Below are positions 1 through 7,544 of a DNA stretch of 64,000 nt, in pieces. The stretch lies in NCBI GenBank assembly GCA_035249985.1, contig DATFFP010000039.1:38282-102281 (forward strand). Direction: 5' to 3'. Position 1 is the stretch's first letter. Each line of letters starts with the position of its first letter. The notes under the pieces are model-generated. The model was given only the letters and a program-made list of their open reading frames with translations, was not told the origin of the DNA and searched no databases. A program made the position numbers and the translations under genes. Source of the stretch: JAICNG01 sp035249985. Its GTDB lineage: Bacteria; Gemmatimonadota; Gemmatimonadetes; Gemmatimonadales; Gemmatimonadaceae.

Positions 1-192
1 CTTCCCGCCGACGCCTTCCGTCGAGGTGCTCGCGCCCATCGATCCCGGCGCGCCGGAGAAGGATGTGTCGGCACGCTGTGCGCCCGACCCGAACCCGGTG
101 TCGCCAGCGCCCGTGCTTCCGCTCTGCCCGCTGGTGCCCCCGACGTTCGGCGTGTCGCTGCCACCGAACGTGTCATTGAAGTTGCGTTCCAT
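1..192 (-). CDS. Hypothetical protein, 3' end outside the window
   Basis: A minus-strand gene starts at the ATG at 190-192 and runs off the left edge with no stop in its 64 visible codons. A strong ribosome binding site (GGGGGAG, about 8 bases upstream) fixes the start. The visible N-terminus begins MERNFNDTFGGSDTPNVG and is rich in Gly, Ser and Thr. It shows no signal peptide or membrane segment and looks like a flexible lead-in to a domain that is not visible here. I do not recognise the family. Confidence 0.6.
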   Translation of the reverse strand, partial: MERNFNDTFGGSDTPNVGGTSGQSGSTGAGDTGFGSGAQRADTSFSGAPGSMGASTSTEGVGGK

Positions 193-270
193 TTTTCCAC
201 TCCCCCTTCGGCTGGTGTGCATCTCTCAGAAGCAACCGAGGTGAGTGCAGAGGCTATGCCAGAAGGTGAT

Positions 271-331
271 GGCGGACTGCAGATTGCTGATTGCGAATTG
301 AGTCTTCCGCAATCAGCAATCCGTAATCGCC
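271..331. repeat. Inverted heptamer-repeat hairpin (element A)
   Basis: Two tandem heptamers (GATTGCT, GATTGCG) face their inverted copies across a loop of about 12 bases (near 297-308). The arms of about 25 bases pair imperfectly at the outside and perfectly over the inner 14 bases. The element ends 5 bases from the stop codon of the bacilliredoxin gene, so on the minus strand it would form a hairpin just past the end of that gene. There is no U-tract. Confidence 0.75.
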
Positions 332-336
332 CATCG

Positions 337-774
337 TCAGCAGTGCTTCTCGAACGCCTCGACCAGATCCTTCGCGATCTCCTCGGCGTTGCGACCCTCG
401 ATCTGCCTGCGCTCGAGCATGAAGGCGACCGCGCCATCCTTGAGGAGCGCGATCTGCGGCGACGACGGCGGATACGGCGTGAAGTACTCGCGGGCGCGCG
501 CCGTGGCCTCGGCGTCCTGGCCGGCGAAGACTGTCGTCAGGCGGTCGGGGTGCTTCCCGCTCTCAAGCGCGCGCGCGACCGCTGGTCGGGCATTGCGTGC
601 CGCGCACCCGCAAATCGAGTTGACGACGACCAGCGTCGTACCGCGCACGTCCCGAAGGACTTCATCGACCTCGTCTGCCGTGCGCATCTCGCGAACGCCG
701 AGCTGCGTCAGCTCCTCGCGCATCGGAGTGACGAAGCGCTCGTCGTACATCTGGATTCGCATCACGGGCTCCAT
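337..774 (-). CDS. BrxA/BrxB family bacilliredoxin-like protein
   Basis: The 145-residue product matches the YphP/YqiW (BrxA/BrxB) family in length and in the CGC redox motif, seen as SICGCA at about residues 54-58. Known members reduce mixed disulfides between bacillithiol and proteins in the cytoplasm. The start at MEPVMRIQMYDE is chosen because homology begins there and the longer open frame runs through the upstream GroES-like gene. The gene follows the GroES-like gene by 10 bases on the same strand, suggesting one transcript and a proteostasis or thiol-stress role. Whether this host makes bacillithiol cannot be seen here. Confidence 0.85.
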   Translation of the reverse strand: MEPVMRIQMYDERFVTPMREELTQLGVREMRTADEVDEVLRDVRGTTLVVVNSICGCAARNARPAVARALESGKHPDRLTTVFAGQDAEATARAREYFTPYPPSSPQIALLKDGAVAFMLERRQIEGRNAEEIAKDLVEAFEKHC

Positions 775-784
775 GTAGGTGGCG

Positions 785-1162
785 TCACTCTTCCTCGCGC
801 ACCGCCCCTTCGCGTACGAGGGCAAGGATCGCCGTCTGCGGCACCACGAGGTAGCGGTCACTCTCGAACGTAATCTCGACCGCGGCGCGACGGAAAAAGA
901 GCGCGTAATCGCCGACCTTCGCCTGCATCGGCACGAACCGCGTCTCACGCGCGGCCGTTCGCCAGGGCTCATCCGAGGTCTCCCCGGGATCCGGCATCGG
1001 GAGTCCGGGGCCGGTGGCGACGATCCGCCCTCCCTGTACCGCCTGATTGTCCACGGCCGATGGAGGGAGGTAGAGACCGACTTTCGTCCGCTCTTCACCC
1101 TCCTCGACAGCGATGAGGACGCGGTCTCCGACGACAATGAGTTTCTTGTCCTTCTTGCGCAT
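785..1162 (-). CDS. GroES-like co-chaperonin
   Basis: The 125-residue product carries the GroES fold signature: VVGDRVLIAVEE at the N-terminus, a mobile-loop segment (GEERTKVGLYLPP) and GGRIVATGPG. It is longer than the usual 95-100 residues because of an insert after the GPG turn (PMPDPGETSDEPWRTAARET). GroES forms the heptameric lid of GroEL. No groL lies beside it, so this may be a second, specialised copy. It is followed at 10 bases by the bacilliredoxin gene and is separated from the upstream M24 peptidase by hairpin element B. Confidence 0.85.
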   Translation of the reverse strand: MRKKDKKLIVVGDRVLIAVEEGEERTKVGLYLPPSAVDNQAVQGGRIVATGPGLPMPDPGETSDEPWRTAARETRFVPMQAKVGDYALFFRRAAVEITFESDRYLVVPQTAILALVREGAVREEE

Positions 1163-1176
1163 GCGGCTCCTTCGAT

Positions 1177-1274
1177 AACGGCAAAGATAACAGAATTCAG
1201 AATACAGAATTCAGAATTCAGCACCATCTCTGAATTCTCTACTCTGTATTCTGAATTCTGTCATCTTTGCCGTT
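1177..1274. repeat. Inverted GAATTC-type heptamer hairpin (element B)
   Basis: Arms of 45 bases (1177-1221 and 1230-1274) pair at about 41 positions across an 8-base loop. The arms contain tandem heptamers CAGAATT/CAGAATA and a terminal segment AACGGCAAAGAT. The right end lies 5 bases beyond the stop codon of the M24 peptidase gene. Arm sequence and terminal segment recur in elements G (12501-12620) and H (35352-35470), so this is a dispersed family and not a chance hairpin. Confidence 0.9.
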
Positions 1275-1279
1275 CAGCG

Positions 1280-2665
1280 CTAGCGTACCAGGTGGAATTC
1301 GGTCTGTCTTCGCAGCGCCCAACGGATCTTGCCATCCTGCGAGATGATGGCGTCTTCCTCCTGGGCCGACCACACGCGCTGCCCGCGCCACTCCGGCACC
1401 GGCGCCGCCGCCTGCAATTCTATCGAGAACCACATGCCGGGAATCACGCGGTGATCCCCGCGCCCGGGCACGCTGTCCTGACTATCCCATCGGCCGATCA
1501 GCGGGCCTGCGCCATGACCGTGAACGCCGATCGGGTGCGTGTACACACTGCCGTCGATTCCCTCGCGCCGCATCTGCTCGAGCGACGTCTTGAGGATCTC
1601 GTTCCCCGTCCGGCCGACACTGATCTCCTGCATAACGATATCCTGCAGCCGATTCGATGCCGACAAGACGCGCCGCAACCCCGCCGGGACCTCCGTCTCG
1701 CCAACGTTGAGCACGTACCCCATGTGCTGCGTATCCGTCGCCAGGCCGAGCGCCACGAGGCCGACATCACAGTGCAACACGTCGCCCCGTTGAATGATGG
1801 GATCCTCGCCGATCTGCTGGGACGTCGCGCCGCGACGCTGCACGGTCACGGAGGGGTGAAACCAGCTCGTGAGTCCGAGGTCGTTCACGCGCTGCCGAAA
1901 CCACCACACGACGTCGCTCGTGCGCGTTACCCCCGGCGTGATCACGCGACTCGAGAACGCGGTGTCGATGAGCGCCCATACCAGTCGCTGCAGACCTTCG
2001 TACGCCCGCTCTTCATCGGGCAGTCGTGAGGCAATGAAGTCGATCGCCAACCCATCCACACGGACGAGCCGGCTCGTCAACGGCTCACCGATCGTCTGAC
2101 GCATCGTTTCGTGCTCCCCGGCCGACAATCCATCGGCGAAGGCCCACTCGTGCGACACGTTGATGGCAATCCGTGCCGGCTTTCGCTGCTCGATGAGATC
2201 CTTGAGCACGAGCCATTGCTCGTTCTCACCGATCTCGGCCCGGTTCGCGGCGAGCCAGCTTCCCGAGACCGCGCGCTGGGACCGCACGGCTTCGTAGACA
2301 CCGCCTTGTGACGTTCCACCCAGCGCGAGGCGCTCGACGCCAGCCTCCGCCCCGCGATCGAAGAACACATAGATCGTTCGCCGGCGGGCAGCGAACGTCG
2401 TCGGGGCGACGATCGAGGAGAACACTGGATCCTCGTTGTACTCGCGCATGGGGATGACCCACATGTCGACGCCGTATTTGCGCATCAGCGCCGGCAGCAC
2501 GGTCTCCATGCGCTGGTGCAGCCACTGCTGTCGCACGGTCGCCTGCTCGCGGAGCGTGCCGAAGGGCCGCAGTGGACGGGACTCCTGAGCGCGTGCGTCC
2601 GCGCCAGACGTGAGCGCGCCCGCGAGCGCGACACCGATGAGCGTCGTTCTCATTCGCATGGTCAT
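1280..2665 (-). CDS. Secreted M24 family metallopeptidase (Xaa-Pro aminopeptidase type)
   Basis: The 461-residue protein starts with a signal peptide (ALAGALTSGADARAQ) and has an N-terminal creatinase-like domain followed by a C-terminal pita-bread domain. The five metal ligands of the family are visible: Asp in HCDVG, Asp in ATDTQHMG, His in HPIGVHGHG, Glu in SIELQ and Glu in AQEEDAI. Such enzymes remove N-terminal residues preceding proline; export suggests peptide scavenging in the periplasm. The membrane-protein gene at 2694-3275 lies 28 bases upstream on the same strand. The nearby start codons at residues 3 and 5 are alternatives. Confidence 0.88.
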   Translation of the reverse strand: MTMRMRTTLIGVALAGALTSGADARAQESRPLRPFGTLREQATVRQQWLHQRMETVLPALMRKYGVDMWVIPMREYNEDPVFSSIVAPTTFAARRRTIYVFFDRGAEAGVERLALGGTSQGGVYEAVRSQRAVSGSWLAANRAEIGENEQWLVLKDLIEQRKPARIAINVSHEWAFADGLSAGEHETMRQTIGEPLTSRLVRVDGLAIDFIASRLPDEERAYEGLQRLVWALIDTAFSSRVITPGVTRTSDVVWWFRQRVNDLGLTSWFHPSVTVQRRGATSQQIGEDPIIQRGDVLHCDVGLVALGLATDTQHMGYVLNVGETEVPAGLRRVLSASNRLQDIVMQEISVGRTGNEILKTSLEQMRREGIDGSVYTHPIGVHGHGAGPLIGRWDSQDSVPGRGDHRVIPGMWFSIELQAAAPVPEWRGQRVWSAQEEDAIISQDGKIRWALRRQTEFHLVR

Positions 2666-2693
2666 TCGCCTACGGATGTGAAGGTCGAACCGA

Positions 2694-3275
2694 TCAGTCG
2701 GCGTGATGCGAAGCCGCCTGCTCCTGCCGCTCGTGCTCCTCGTGGATCGCTACGGCGGTGTGGTCGCGGTTTTCGCTGCGCAGGAGGAGATACCGCACCA
2801 CCTGGACGACGCCGGCCAACACGAGCGCGAACAGCGACACCATCACGATGCGTCCATCGAGGAACGCGAGACCCGGTGTCCCGACGATGGTGTCGGTCGC
2901 CATGGATGGCCAGTCGCTCAGGTGCGCGCGCGTGCTTCCGAGTCGCTCGACGCCAATGACGGTGAGCAGGGCACTCACTCCCGCTTCGGCGGCGCCTTCG
3001 GCGAGGCCAAAGAGCGGCGCACGCCAGAGCCACTGCTTCACCGGGTAATTGCCGAGGTGCGCGGTGGCGGTCGTGAGCAACACGATGAGTCCGAGCGCAA
3101 TCGCGCCGAAGACTCCCCACCAGCTGACGGTGATCCCGCTGACGCCCACCCGAATGAGCCTGACGAGAAGGCCTGCGATCACCGCCATCGCCGGCAGGCT
3201 CAACGTCAGCTTGCGGATTACCCTCGGCTCCTCGAGGTGCCACGCGACGTTGTCGCGGGGGAAGTAGCGGGCCAC
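2694..3275 (-). CDS. Membrane protein of unknown function
   Basis: The 193-residue product has about four hydrophobic segments (near residues 27-45, 48-70, 85-107 and 143-165) and a charged His/Glu-rich tail. It starts with GTG at 3275; the next in-frame ATG would cut into the first membrane segment. I recognise no family. The gene lies 28 bases upstream of the M24 peptidase gene and may be co-transcribed with it. The overlapping frame on the same strand has strongly arginine-rich content and is a shadow. Confidence 0.6.
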   Translation of the reverse strand: MARYFPRDNVAWHLEEPRVIRKLTLSLPAMAVIAGLLVRLIRVGVSGITVSWWGVFGAIALGLIVLLTTATAHLGNYPVKQWLWRAPLFGLAEGAAEAGVSALLTVIGVERLGSTRAHLSDWPSMATDTIVGTPGLAFLDGRIVMVSLFALVLAGVVQVVRYLLLRSENRDHTAVAIHEEHERQEQAASHHAD

Positions 3276-3310
3276 GGACGTAGTATGTAGCGCGAGGGAG
3301 GGCAGGCCAA

Positions 3311-3457
3311 GTAGGGGTCAGGAGTCAGGGGTCAGGGGTCAGGGGTGGAAAGGCGCGGCAGCGAAGCTGCCGCGCTCATCTGATGAGGGCCGCACGCGCG
3401 TAGCGCGGCGGCCCCTTTCCACCCCTGACCCCTGACTCCTGACTCCTGACCCCCTAC
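3311..3457. repeat. Branched inverted heptamer element, GTCAGGG type (element C)
   Basis: Outer arms of about 43 bases (3311-3353 and 3414-3457) contain tandem GTCAGGG heptamers. Inside lie three further hairpins: 3353-3362 with 3366-3375 (perfect 10 bp, loop GAA), 3375-3387 (5 bp), and 3388-3399 with 3403-3413 (11 bp with one bulge, loop GTA). A single strand could fold into a four-way junction. The TAG stop of the esterase gene (3454-3456) lies inside the right arm. The arm sequence is shared with element I at 16240-16348. Confidence 0.9.
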
Positions 3458-4416
3458 TTCCCCGTTCCGATGACCTCGGCCATCCACGCAAGACTCTCCA
3501 CCGCATGCAGGCGCCAATACGCCCAGTCATGCTTGCCTGGCCATTCAGCGTACTTCACGGGAATGCCGAGCGCCGCGACGTCGGCGCGAAACGCGCGGTT
3601 CTGCTCGAGGAACGGATCGTCTCGACCCACATCGACGAAGAGTGCGGGCCCGCGCGCGCCGGAGGCGACGAGATGGCGAGCGTACACCGCGGGATCGCGC
3701 GCTCGCCAGCCGATCGTGTCCCGACCAAAGACCGGGACCATGAGCGCCCAAAGGCCCGGGGAGTAGCGGGGGCGAATGTCGTCGACCGTCGCCGCGTAGC
3801 GCGTGGGGGGTGCATACGGCGCCCGGCCCGCATAACGAGGCGACAACACCCCCGAGTGGCTGGCGGCGGCGGCGAAGAGGGTGGGATACCGCAGGGCGAG
3901 CGTGATCGCTCCGTAGCCACCCATGCTCAGGCCGGCGATGCCGCGGTGCTCTCGTTCTCCGAGCGTCCGATATGTAGAGTCGATGTGGGCGACGAGCTCC
4001 CGCGCGATGTACTCGTCGTACTTGGGCCACGTCACGCAGTAGGTAGCGGCAGGCTCGCGTCGCACCGTGTCTGCGCGGCACGTAGCTACGTTGTTGAGCG
4101 CGTTCCAGGTCGTGTACCACCCATCGTCGCCATCGGGCAGAACGAGGATCATCTCGTGGAGCCCACCCGTGATCAGCGAGTCCAGCGCGCGGTGGATGTG
4201 GCCGAGGGTGATCCAGTCGTCCTCGGCGCCCCAGGCGCCGTGCAGGTAGTACGCCACGGGGTACCGGCGCGCGGGCTCCCGCTCGTAGGAAGGCGGCAGG
4301 TACACGAAAAACCGCTTGGACACGCCTAACGCGTGCGAGAACAGGGTGTCGGGCCGCACCGTGCCGGCGGGGGCGGTCGCGACACTGGCGGCGAGCGCCA
4401 GTGCGATCCAGCTCAC
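3454..4416 (-). CDS. Secreted alpha/beta-hydrolase, esterase D / tributyrin esterase type
   Basis: The 320-residue product belongs to the putative esterase family (PF00756 type). It has the nucleophile elbow GLSMGG, an Asp in VDVGRDDPF and a His in KHDWAYW, giving a complete Ser-Asp-His triad. A signal peptide (SWIALALAASVATAPA) is visible when translation starts at the GTG at 4414-4416. That codon overlaps the stop of the OsmC gene as GTGA, implying translational coupling. An earlier ATG exists but adds an arginine/histidine-rich stretch with no homology. Substrate is unknown; the stop codon lies inside repeat element C. Confidence 0.82.
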   Translation of the reverse strand: MSWIALALAASVATAPAGTVRPDTLFSHALGVSKRFFVYLPPSYEREPARRYPVAYYLHGAWGAEDDWITLGHIHRALDSLITGGLHEMILVLPDGDDGWYTTWNALNNVATCRADTVRREPAATYCVTWPKYDEYIARELVAHIDSTYRTLGEREHRGIAGLSMGGYGAITLALRYPTLFAAAASHSGVLSPRYAGRAPYAPPTRYAATVDDIRPRYSPGLWALMVPVFGRDTIGWRARDPAVYARHLVASGARGPALFVDVGRDDPFLEQNRAFRADVAALGIPVKYAEWPGKHDWAYWRLHAVESLAWMAEVIGTGK

Positions 4417-4874
4417 GCGGTGGCCTGCTCCGTAATGTCCGCGGTCCAGCTGATGGCGATGGCAGCGGCGAGCGAGATCGCGGTGGGGCATTTCTCCTGA
4501 TGGCGCGACAGCGCGCGCTCCACGGCCTCGCGGGTCCCGGGCGGGATGCTCAGGCGGTAATGCACGGCAATCGAGATGAGCCTCACGATTCCGTCGACGA
4601 GATCGTTCACACCGGTAGCAGATGCGGACATGGCGTCAGGAGCGAGCGTGATCCCGCGCACCTCCAGTGCGCCGTTGAGCGTTCCGAGCATTCAGCCCGC
4701 GGTGGACGCGACGATGTAATCGACGGGAAGGGGCATCGGCTCGCCCTGAAGCCGAAAGTGCGCCGCGATCGGGCCGTGGACGCCGAAATCGATCGTCTGC
4801 CCGGTCGGAAGCGTCGCCCGTCGGTGAGTGCCCTGCACCTTCTCGACGTGGACGGTGGAGTTGTAGAGAGACAT
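4413..4874 (-). CDS. OsmC-family peroxidase-like protein, probable selenoprotein (in-frame TGA = Sec61)
   Basis: Two abutting minus-strand frames (4692-4874 and 4413-4691) are in the same phase and separated only by TGA at 4692-4694. Joined, they give a 153-residue OsmC-fold protein. The TGA falls exactly where the family has its first catalytic cysteine (ASTAG-U-MLGTLNG). The second redox cysteine is present in the usual EKCPTAISLA context. A hairpin placed as a bacterial SECIS follows the TGA. OsmC-like selenoproteins are known from marine metagenomes, so Sec is the best reading. These proteins reduce peroxides in the cytoplasm. The start ATG at 4874 is preceded by GAGG supplied by repeat element D. 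A plain nonsense mutation is the alternative. Confidence 0.82.
4656..4694 (-). promoter_or_regulatory. Candidate bacterial SECIS element after the in-frame UGA
   Basis: On the minus strand, 19 bases after the TGA (4692-4694), GCGCAC (4667-4672) pairs perfectly with GTGCGC (4656-4661) across the 5-base loop TGGAG (4662-4666). Known bacterial SECIS hairpins sit immediately downstream of the UGA, with a small apical loop roughly 16-37 bases away carrying a G among its first bases. Here the loop begins 26 bases from the UGA and carries GG at its second and third positions, so position, size and loop all fit. The hairpin lies inside codons, as required. Confidence 0.7.
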
Positions 4875-5004
4875 GGGTCCTCAGGGTCCTCAGGGTCCTC
4901 AGGGTCCTCAGCGTCCTCAGGGTTGGTACTCAGGGTGACGGCCAGTATCCCAAATCTACGCGCACCTCGAGGACCCTGAGGACCCTGAGGACCCTGAGGA
5001 CCCT
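4875..5004. repeat. Inverted nonamer repeat, GAGGACCCT type (element D)
   Basis: Five tandem nonamers GGGTCCTCA (4875-4919, the last with one change) face four inverted nonamers GAGGACCCT (4969-5004). The element fills the gap between the stop codon of the lipoprotein gene (5009) and the start codon of the OsmC selenoprotein gene (4874). On the minus strand the last unit places GAGG four bases before the ATG, so the repeat itself provides the ribosome binding site. Confidence 0.92.
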
Positions 5005-5008
5005 GAAC

Positions 5009-5641
5009 TCACGACCCTCCGCACGCCACGCCTTCCGTGATCACCCACAAGCTGGTGACCCGCGCGGTGTCGGGAATGACCGAGGGGTCGTCACTCACGC
5101 GAGTGCTCGCGCTGCCAAGATCGGACAGACGCGTGTCGAGTCCGAACGAGACGTTCGGCAGACCCGAAAGCCACACGGCCACCGTTCCCTCGCCGACCGC
5201 TCCACACAGACGGCCATACCCCTCACGCAGCTGTGCGACGGTACTGCCGACGCCAAGCCCGCGCTCGGTGCGAAAGGCTGAATCGGCGACGATGAGGCGG
5301 GAGATGGTGCCGTTCTCGACGAGGGCCAGCACGCGGTGGCCGGCGAACTCGATCACCGCACCTTGCTCCTGAATGCCTTCGCCCAACGAGAACGTCGTGT
5401 CGCGCGTCGTGCACGATTGACCGACGTCGCGCACCGTTGCCCCGATGCGCGCCAGCCCGATGCCGCCCGACGTGACCGTGGGAACCCGCCCGTTAGGCGC
5501 GCAAGCCTCGGCCATCGCGCCGCCGGCGGCCGTGTCGCTCGGGCGTCGACCCGCCGTGTCGCTATCCGCGTCGCGCTGGCAGGCGGACGCCAGGCACGCC
5601 AGGGCGCCCGCGAGGGCGATCAGTCGACCGTTGCCCAACAT
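5009..5641 (-). CDS. Lipoprotein of unknown function
   Basis: The 210-residue product starts MLGNGRLIALAGALACLASA and has a lipobox ending at Cys 21 (LASAC), so it should be a lipid-anchored periplasmic protein. The mature part has scattered cysteines (EACAPNG, QSCTTRD, RLCGAV, VACGG) that could form disulfides, and short repeated Gly/Val-rich beta-type stretches. I recognise no family. The start is chosen because the signal peptide begins there. It overlaps the end of the RidA-family gene by 22 bases on the same strand, so the two are probably co-translated. Confidence 0.7.
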   Translation of the reverse strand: MLGNGRLIALAGALACLASACQRDADSDTAGRRPSDTAAGGAMAEACAPNGRVPTVTSGGIGLARIGATVRDVGQSCTTRDTTFSLGEGIQEQGAVIEFAGHRVLALVENGTISRLIVADSAFRTERGLGVGSTVAQLREGYGRLCGAVGEGTVAVWLSGLPNVSFGLDTRLSDLGSASTRVSDDPSVIPDTARVTSLWVITEGVACGGS

Positions 5642-6066
5642 TCGATCTCCACGCGTGCACCGAGCGCGAGCCCGGTAACGCCAAACGAGGACCGGGCAGG
5701 CTTGTTCCCGGGAAAATACGAAGCGTAGACGACGTTCATCGACTCCCATTCACGCATGTCGGCGAGCATCACCGTGCACTTCACCACGCGCTCCATCGAC
5801 GAGCCCGTACGCTGCAGCACATCGCGAATGTTGTCGAGCGCCTGCCGCGTTTCTGGTCCGATTCCGCCCGGAACCAGCGCTCCAGTCGAGGTCGTCCCAA
5901 TCACCCCCGAGAGAATCAGCAGATTTCCGACGCGCACCGCCGGCGAGAACGGTCGTGTAGGCGCCCCGTACGGCGTGAGAAACTCCGCCAGCGGCCGCGC
6001 CGCGGGACGCGAGCCACCGCACGCCAGCATGGAGAGGGCGGCAAGGAGGTAAAGTGTGTGGCGCAT
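5620..6066 (-). CDS. RidA/YjgF family protein with lipoprotein signal
   Basis: The 148-residue product has a signal sequence ending in a possible lipobox (LSMLAC) and then a full RidA domain: VRVGNLLILSGVIG, ALDNIRDVLQRTGSS, VVKCTVMLADM and PARSSFGVTGLALGARVEIE. The conserved arginine of the active-site pocket is present in PARSSF. Cytoplasmic RidA hydrolyses reactive enamine/imine intermediates of amino acid metabolism; the exported form here is unusual and its substrate is unknown. Start at 6066 (MRHTLYLL) fits the signal peptide; an ATG 11 codons' worth of bases upstream (6077) is out of the best context. Repeat element E lies just upstream. Confidence 0.8.
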   Translation of the reverse strand: MRHTLYLLAALSMLACGGSRPAARPLAEFLTPYGAPTRPFSPAVRVGNLLILSGVIGTTSTGALVPGGIGPETRQALDNIRDVLQRTGSSMERVVKCTVMLADMREWESMNVVYASYFPGNKPARSSFGVTGLALGARVEIECWATVD

Positions 6067-6083
6067 GGGAAGAGGCATGAGAT

Positions 6084-6225
6084 GCGAACTGCGAGCTGCG
6101 AACTGCGAGCTGCGAACTGCGACCCTGTGATCCCTTCCGCAAGGCGTGTTCCGCACGCGGTCTTCGCAGTTCGCAGCCCGCAGTTCGCAGCCCGCAGCTC
6201 GCAGTTCGCAGTTCGCAGTTCGCAG
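6084..6225. repeat. Inverted heptamer repeat, GCGAACT type (element E)
   Basis: Five tandem heptamers alternating GCGAACT and GCGAGCT (6084-6121) face eight inverted heptamers CGCAGTT/CGCAGCC/CGCAGCT (6165-6225). The inner 43 bases carry a small extra hairpin (CCTT-CCGC-AAGG). The element ends 2 bases from the stop codon of the APC permease gene at 6228 and starts 17 bases upstream of the RidA start codon. Unequal unit numbers in the arms suggest slippage. Confidence 0.92.
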
Positions 6226-6227
6226 CC

Positions 6228-7541
6228 TTATCGCCGAGTCTTAAACCAGATATACAGAGGGATTCCAGCCAGGATGACCAGAAACGCCCATCGCGTAATC
6301 GTCGCTCCGATACCGTACATCGACCAGAGCACGAACGCGAAGGCGATGATCGCGATCACCTGCGTTCGCCAGCCGCCGCCCGCCCCTGCCGCGAGCGCGC
6401 CGCGACGGCGCAACATCCACTCGGCGGCGGCCGTGTAGAGGTGCGGGAGCAGCGTCGTCAGCACCGAGAGCTGCACGATCGTGTCGAAGACGCCGAGCGT
6501 CGTGTCGGTGAAATACAGTCCCAGCGAGATGCTGCCGATCAGGGTCGCGACGATCAGACTCACGTGCGGCGTGCCGTAGCGCGGGTGCAGCCGGGCCAGC
6601 GCCGGGAAGAAAATGCCGTCGCGCGCCGCCGAGACGGGAATGCGGCCGGCCATGAGGATCCAGCCGTTGAGTGTTCCCAAACCCGCGATGATCGCCGCGA
6701 AGGCGATGATCGTCGCCGCCCACGAGCCCATGGTGCGCTCCGCGGCCAGCGCGATCGGACGCGCGGACGTCGCGAGCTCGGCGTTGGGCACCACGCCGGC
6801 GACAGCCAGCGCCGCGAAGAGAAACGCCGCCGTGCCCACCGCGTAGCCGATGAGCGTCGCTCGGCCAATCGTGTGCCCGGTACCGCGGACCTCCTCGGCC
6901 GGAACGGTCGCCGATTCGATGCCCGAGTAGGCCCAGACGATCAGCGCGACCCCGGTCACGAGGCTCCCCCACCCTTTCGGCGCGAACGGCGTGAGGTTCG
7001 CTGGCTCGAAATAGAAGAACGCGACGATCGAGAAAAGCAGCAGCGGAACGACGTTCAGAAACATGACCGAGATCTGAATCCGCGCGCTGATCCTGATTCC
7101 GAGCACGTTGATCAGGCACAGCGCCCACAGCAGTGCCTGCGCGAGGACGAAGCGATACATCTCGCTCCCGGCGAGTGCGGGAGAGAATCCTTCGATGTAG
7201 CCGACGACACCAGTGACAATGGCTGCGTTTCCCACCACGGCGCTGAACCAGTAGGCCCACACCGACTGGAAGCCGGCGAATTCCCCGAGCGCCTCACGCG
7301 CGAACACGTACGGTCCCCCCGTCTCGGGATAGCGCGTGCCGAGCGAAGCGTAGACGAGAGCGACGAAGAGGTAGCCCGCCGCCGTGACGACCCAGGCGAG
7401 GATACCGAGAGGCCCGGTTTCGCGCGCGAGCAGAGCGGGGAGCGTGTAGACGGACGTCCCCACCATGTTGCCGACGATGAGAGCGACCGCGCCGAGGAGG
7501 GACAGCCCTCGCACCCACGTTCCGCGCGAGGGCGAGGTCAC
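6228..7541 (-). CDS. APC superfamily amino acid permease
   Basis: The 437-residue product has about twelve membrane segments and the APC signature in its first helix region (GAVALIVGNMVGTSVYTLPA) followed by the conserved YPETGGPYVFAREALG loop. APC permeases move amino acids or polyamines across the inner membrane by proton symport or exchange. Conserved Glu in IVWAYSGIESATVPAEEV supports a LAT/AdiC-like subgroup. Substrate cannot be told from sequence. It lies 3 bases downstream of the signal peptidase gene on the same strand, and its stop abuts repeat element E. Confidence 0.85.
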   Translation of the reverse strand: MTSPSRGTWVRGLSLLGAVALIVGNMVGTSVYTLPALLARETGPLGILAWVVTAAGYLFVALVYASLGTRYPETGGPYVFAREALGEFAGFQSVWAYWFSAVVGNAAIVTGVVGYIEGFSPALAGSEMYRFVLAQALLWALCLINVLGIRISARIQISVMFLNVVPLLLFSIVAFFYFEPANLTPFAPKGWGSLVTGVALIVWAYSGIESATVPAEEVRGTGHTIGRATLIGYAVGTAAFLFAALAVAGVVPNAELATSARPIALAAERTMGSWAATIIAFAAIIAGLGTLNGWILMAGRIPVSAARDGIFFPALARLHPRYGTPHVSLIVATLIGSISLGLYFTDTTLGVFDTIVQLSVLTTLLPHLYTAAAEWMLRRRGALAAGAGGGWRTQVIAIIAFAFVLWSMYGIGATITRWAFLVILAGIPLYIWFKTRR

Positions 7542-7544
7542 GCG

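Noticed and set aside
337..1227. A 296-residue protein covering the whole frame ending at 337
   Set aside because: The upstream half overlaps the GroES-like gene in another frame and is Arg/Ser-rich; family homology starts at 774.
3311..3457. Cloverleaf of element C as a tRNA gene
   Set aside because: Stem lengths are wrong (43-bp outer stem), and there is no T-loop GTTCRA, anticodon loop or CCA-type end.
4692..4874. Stand-alone 60-residue protein ending at 4692, with a second separate gene at 4413-4691
   Set aside because: The two frames are in the same phase, each holds only half of one OsmC domain, and the intervening TGA is at the catalytic Cys, so one recoded gene is the better reading.
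4875..5004. CRISPR array from tandem repeats
   Set aside because: Units are 7-9 bases with no spacers, and no cas genes are present.
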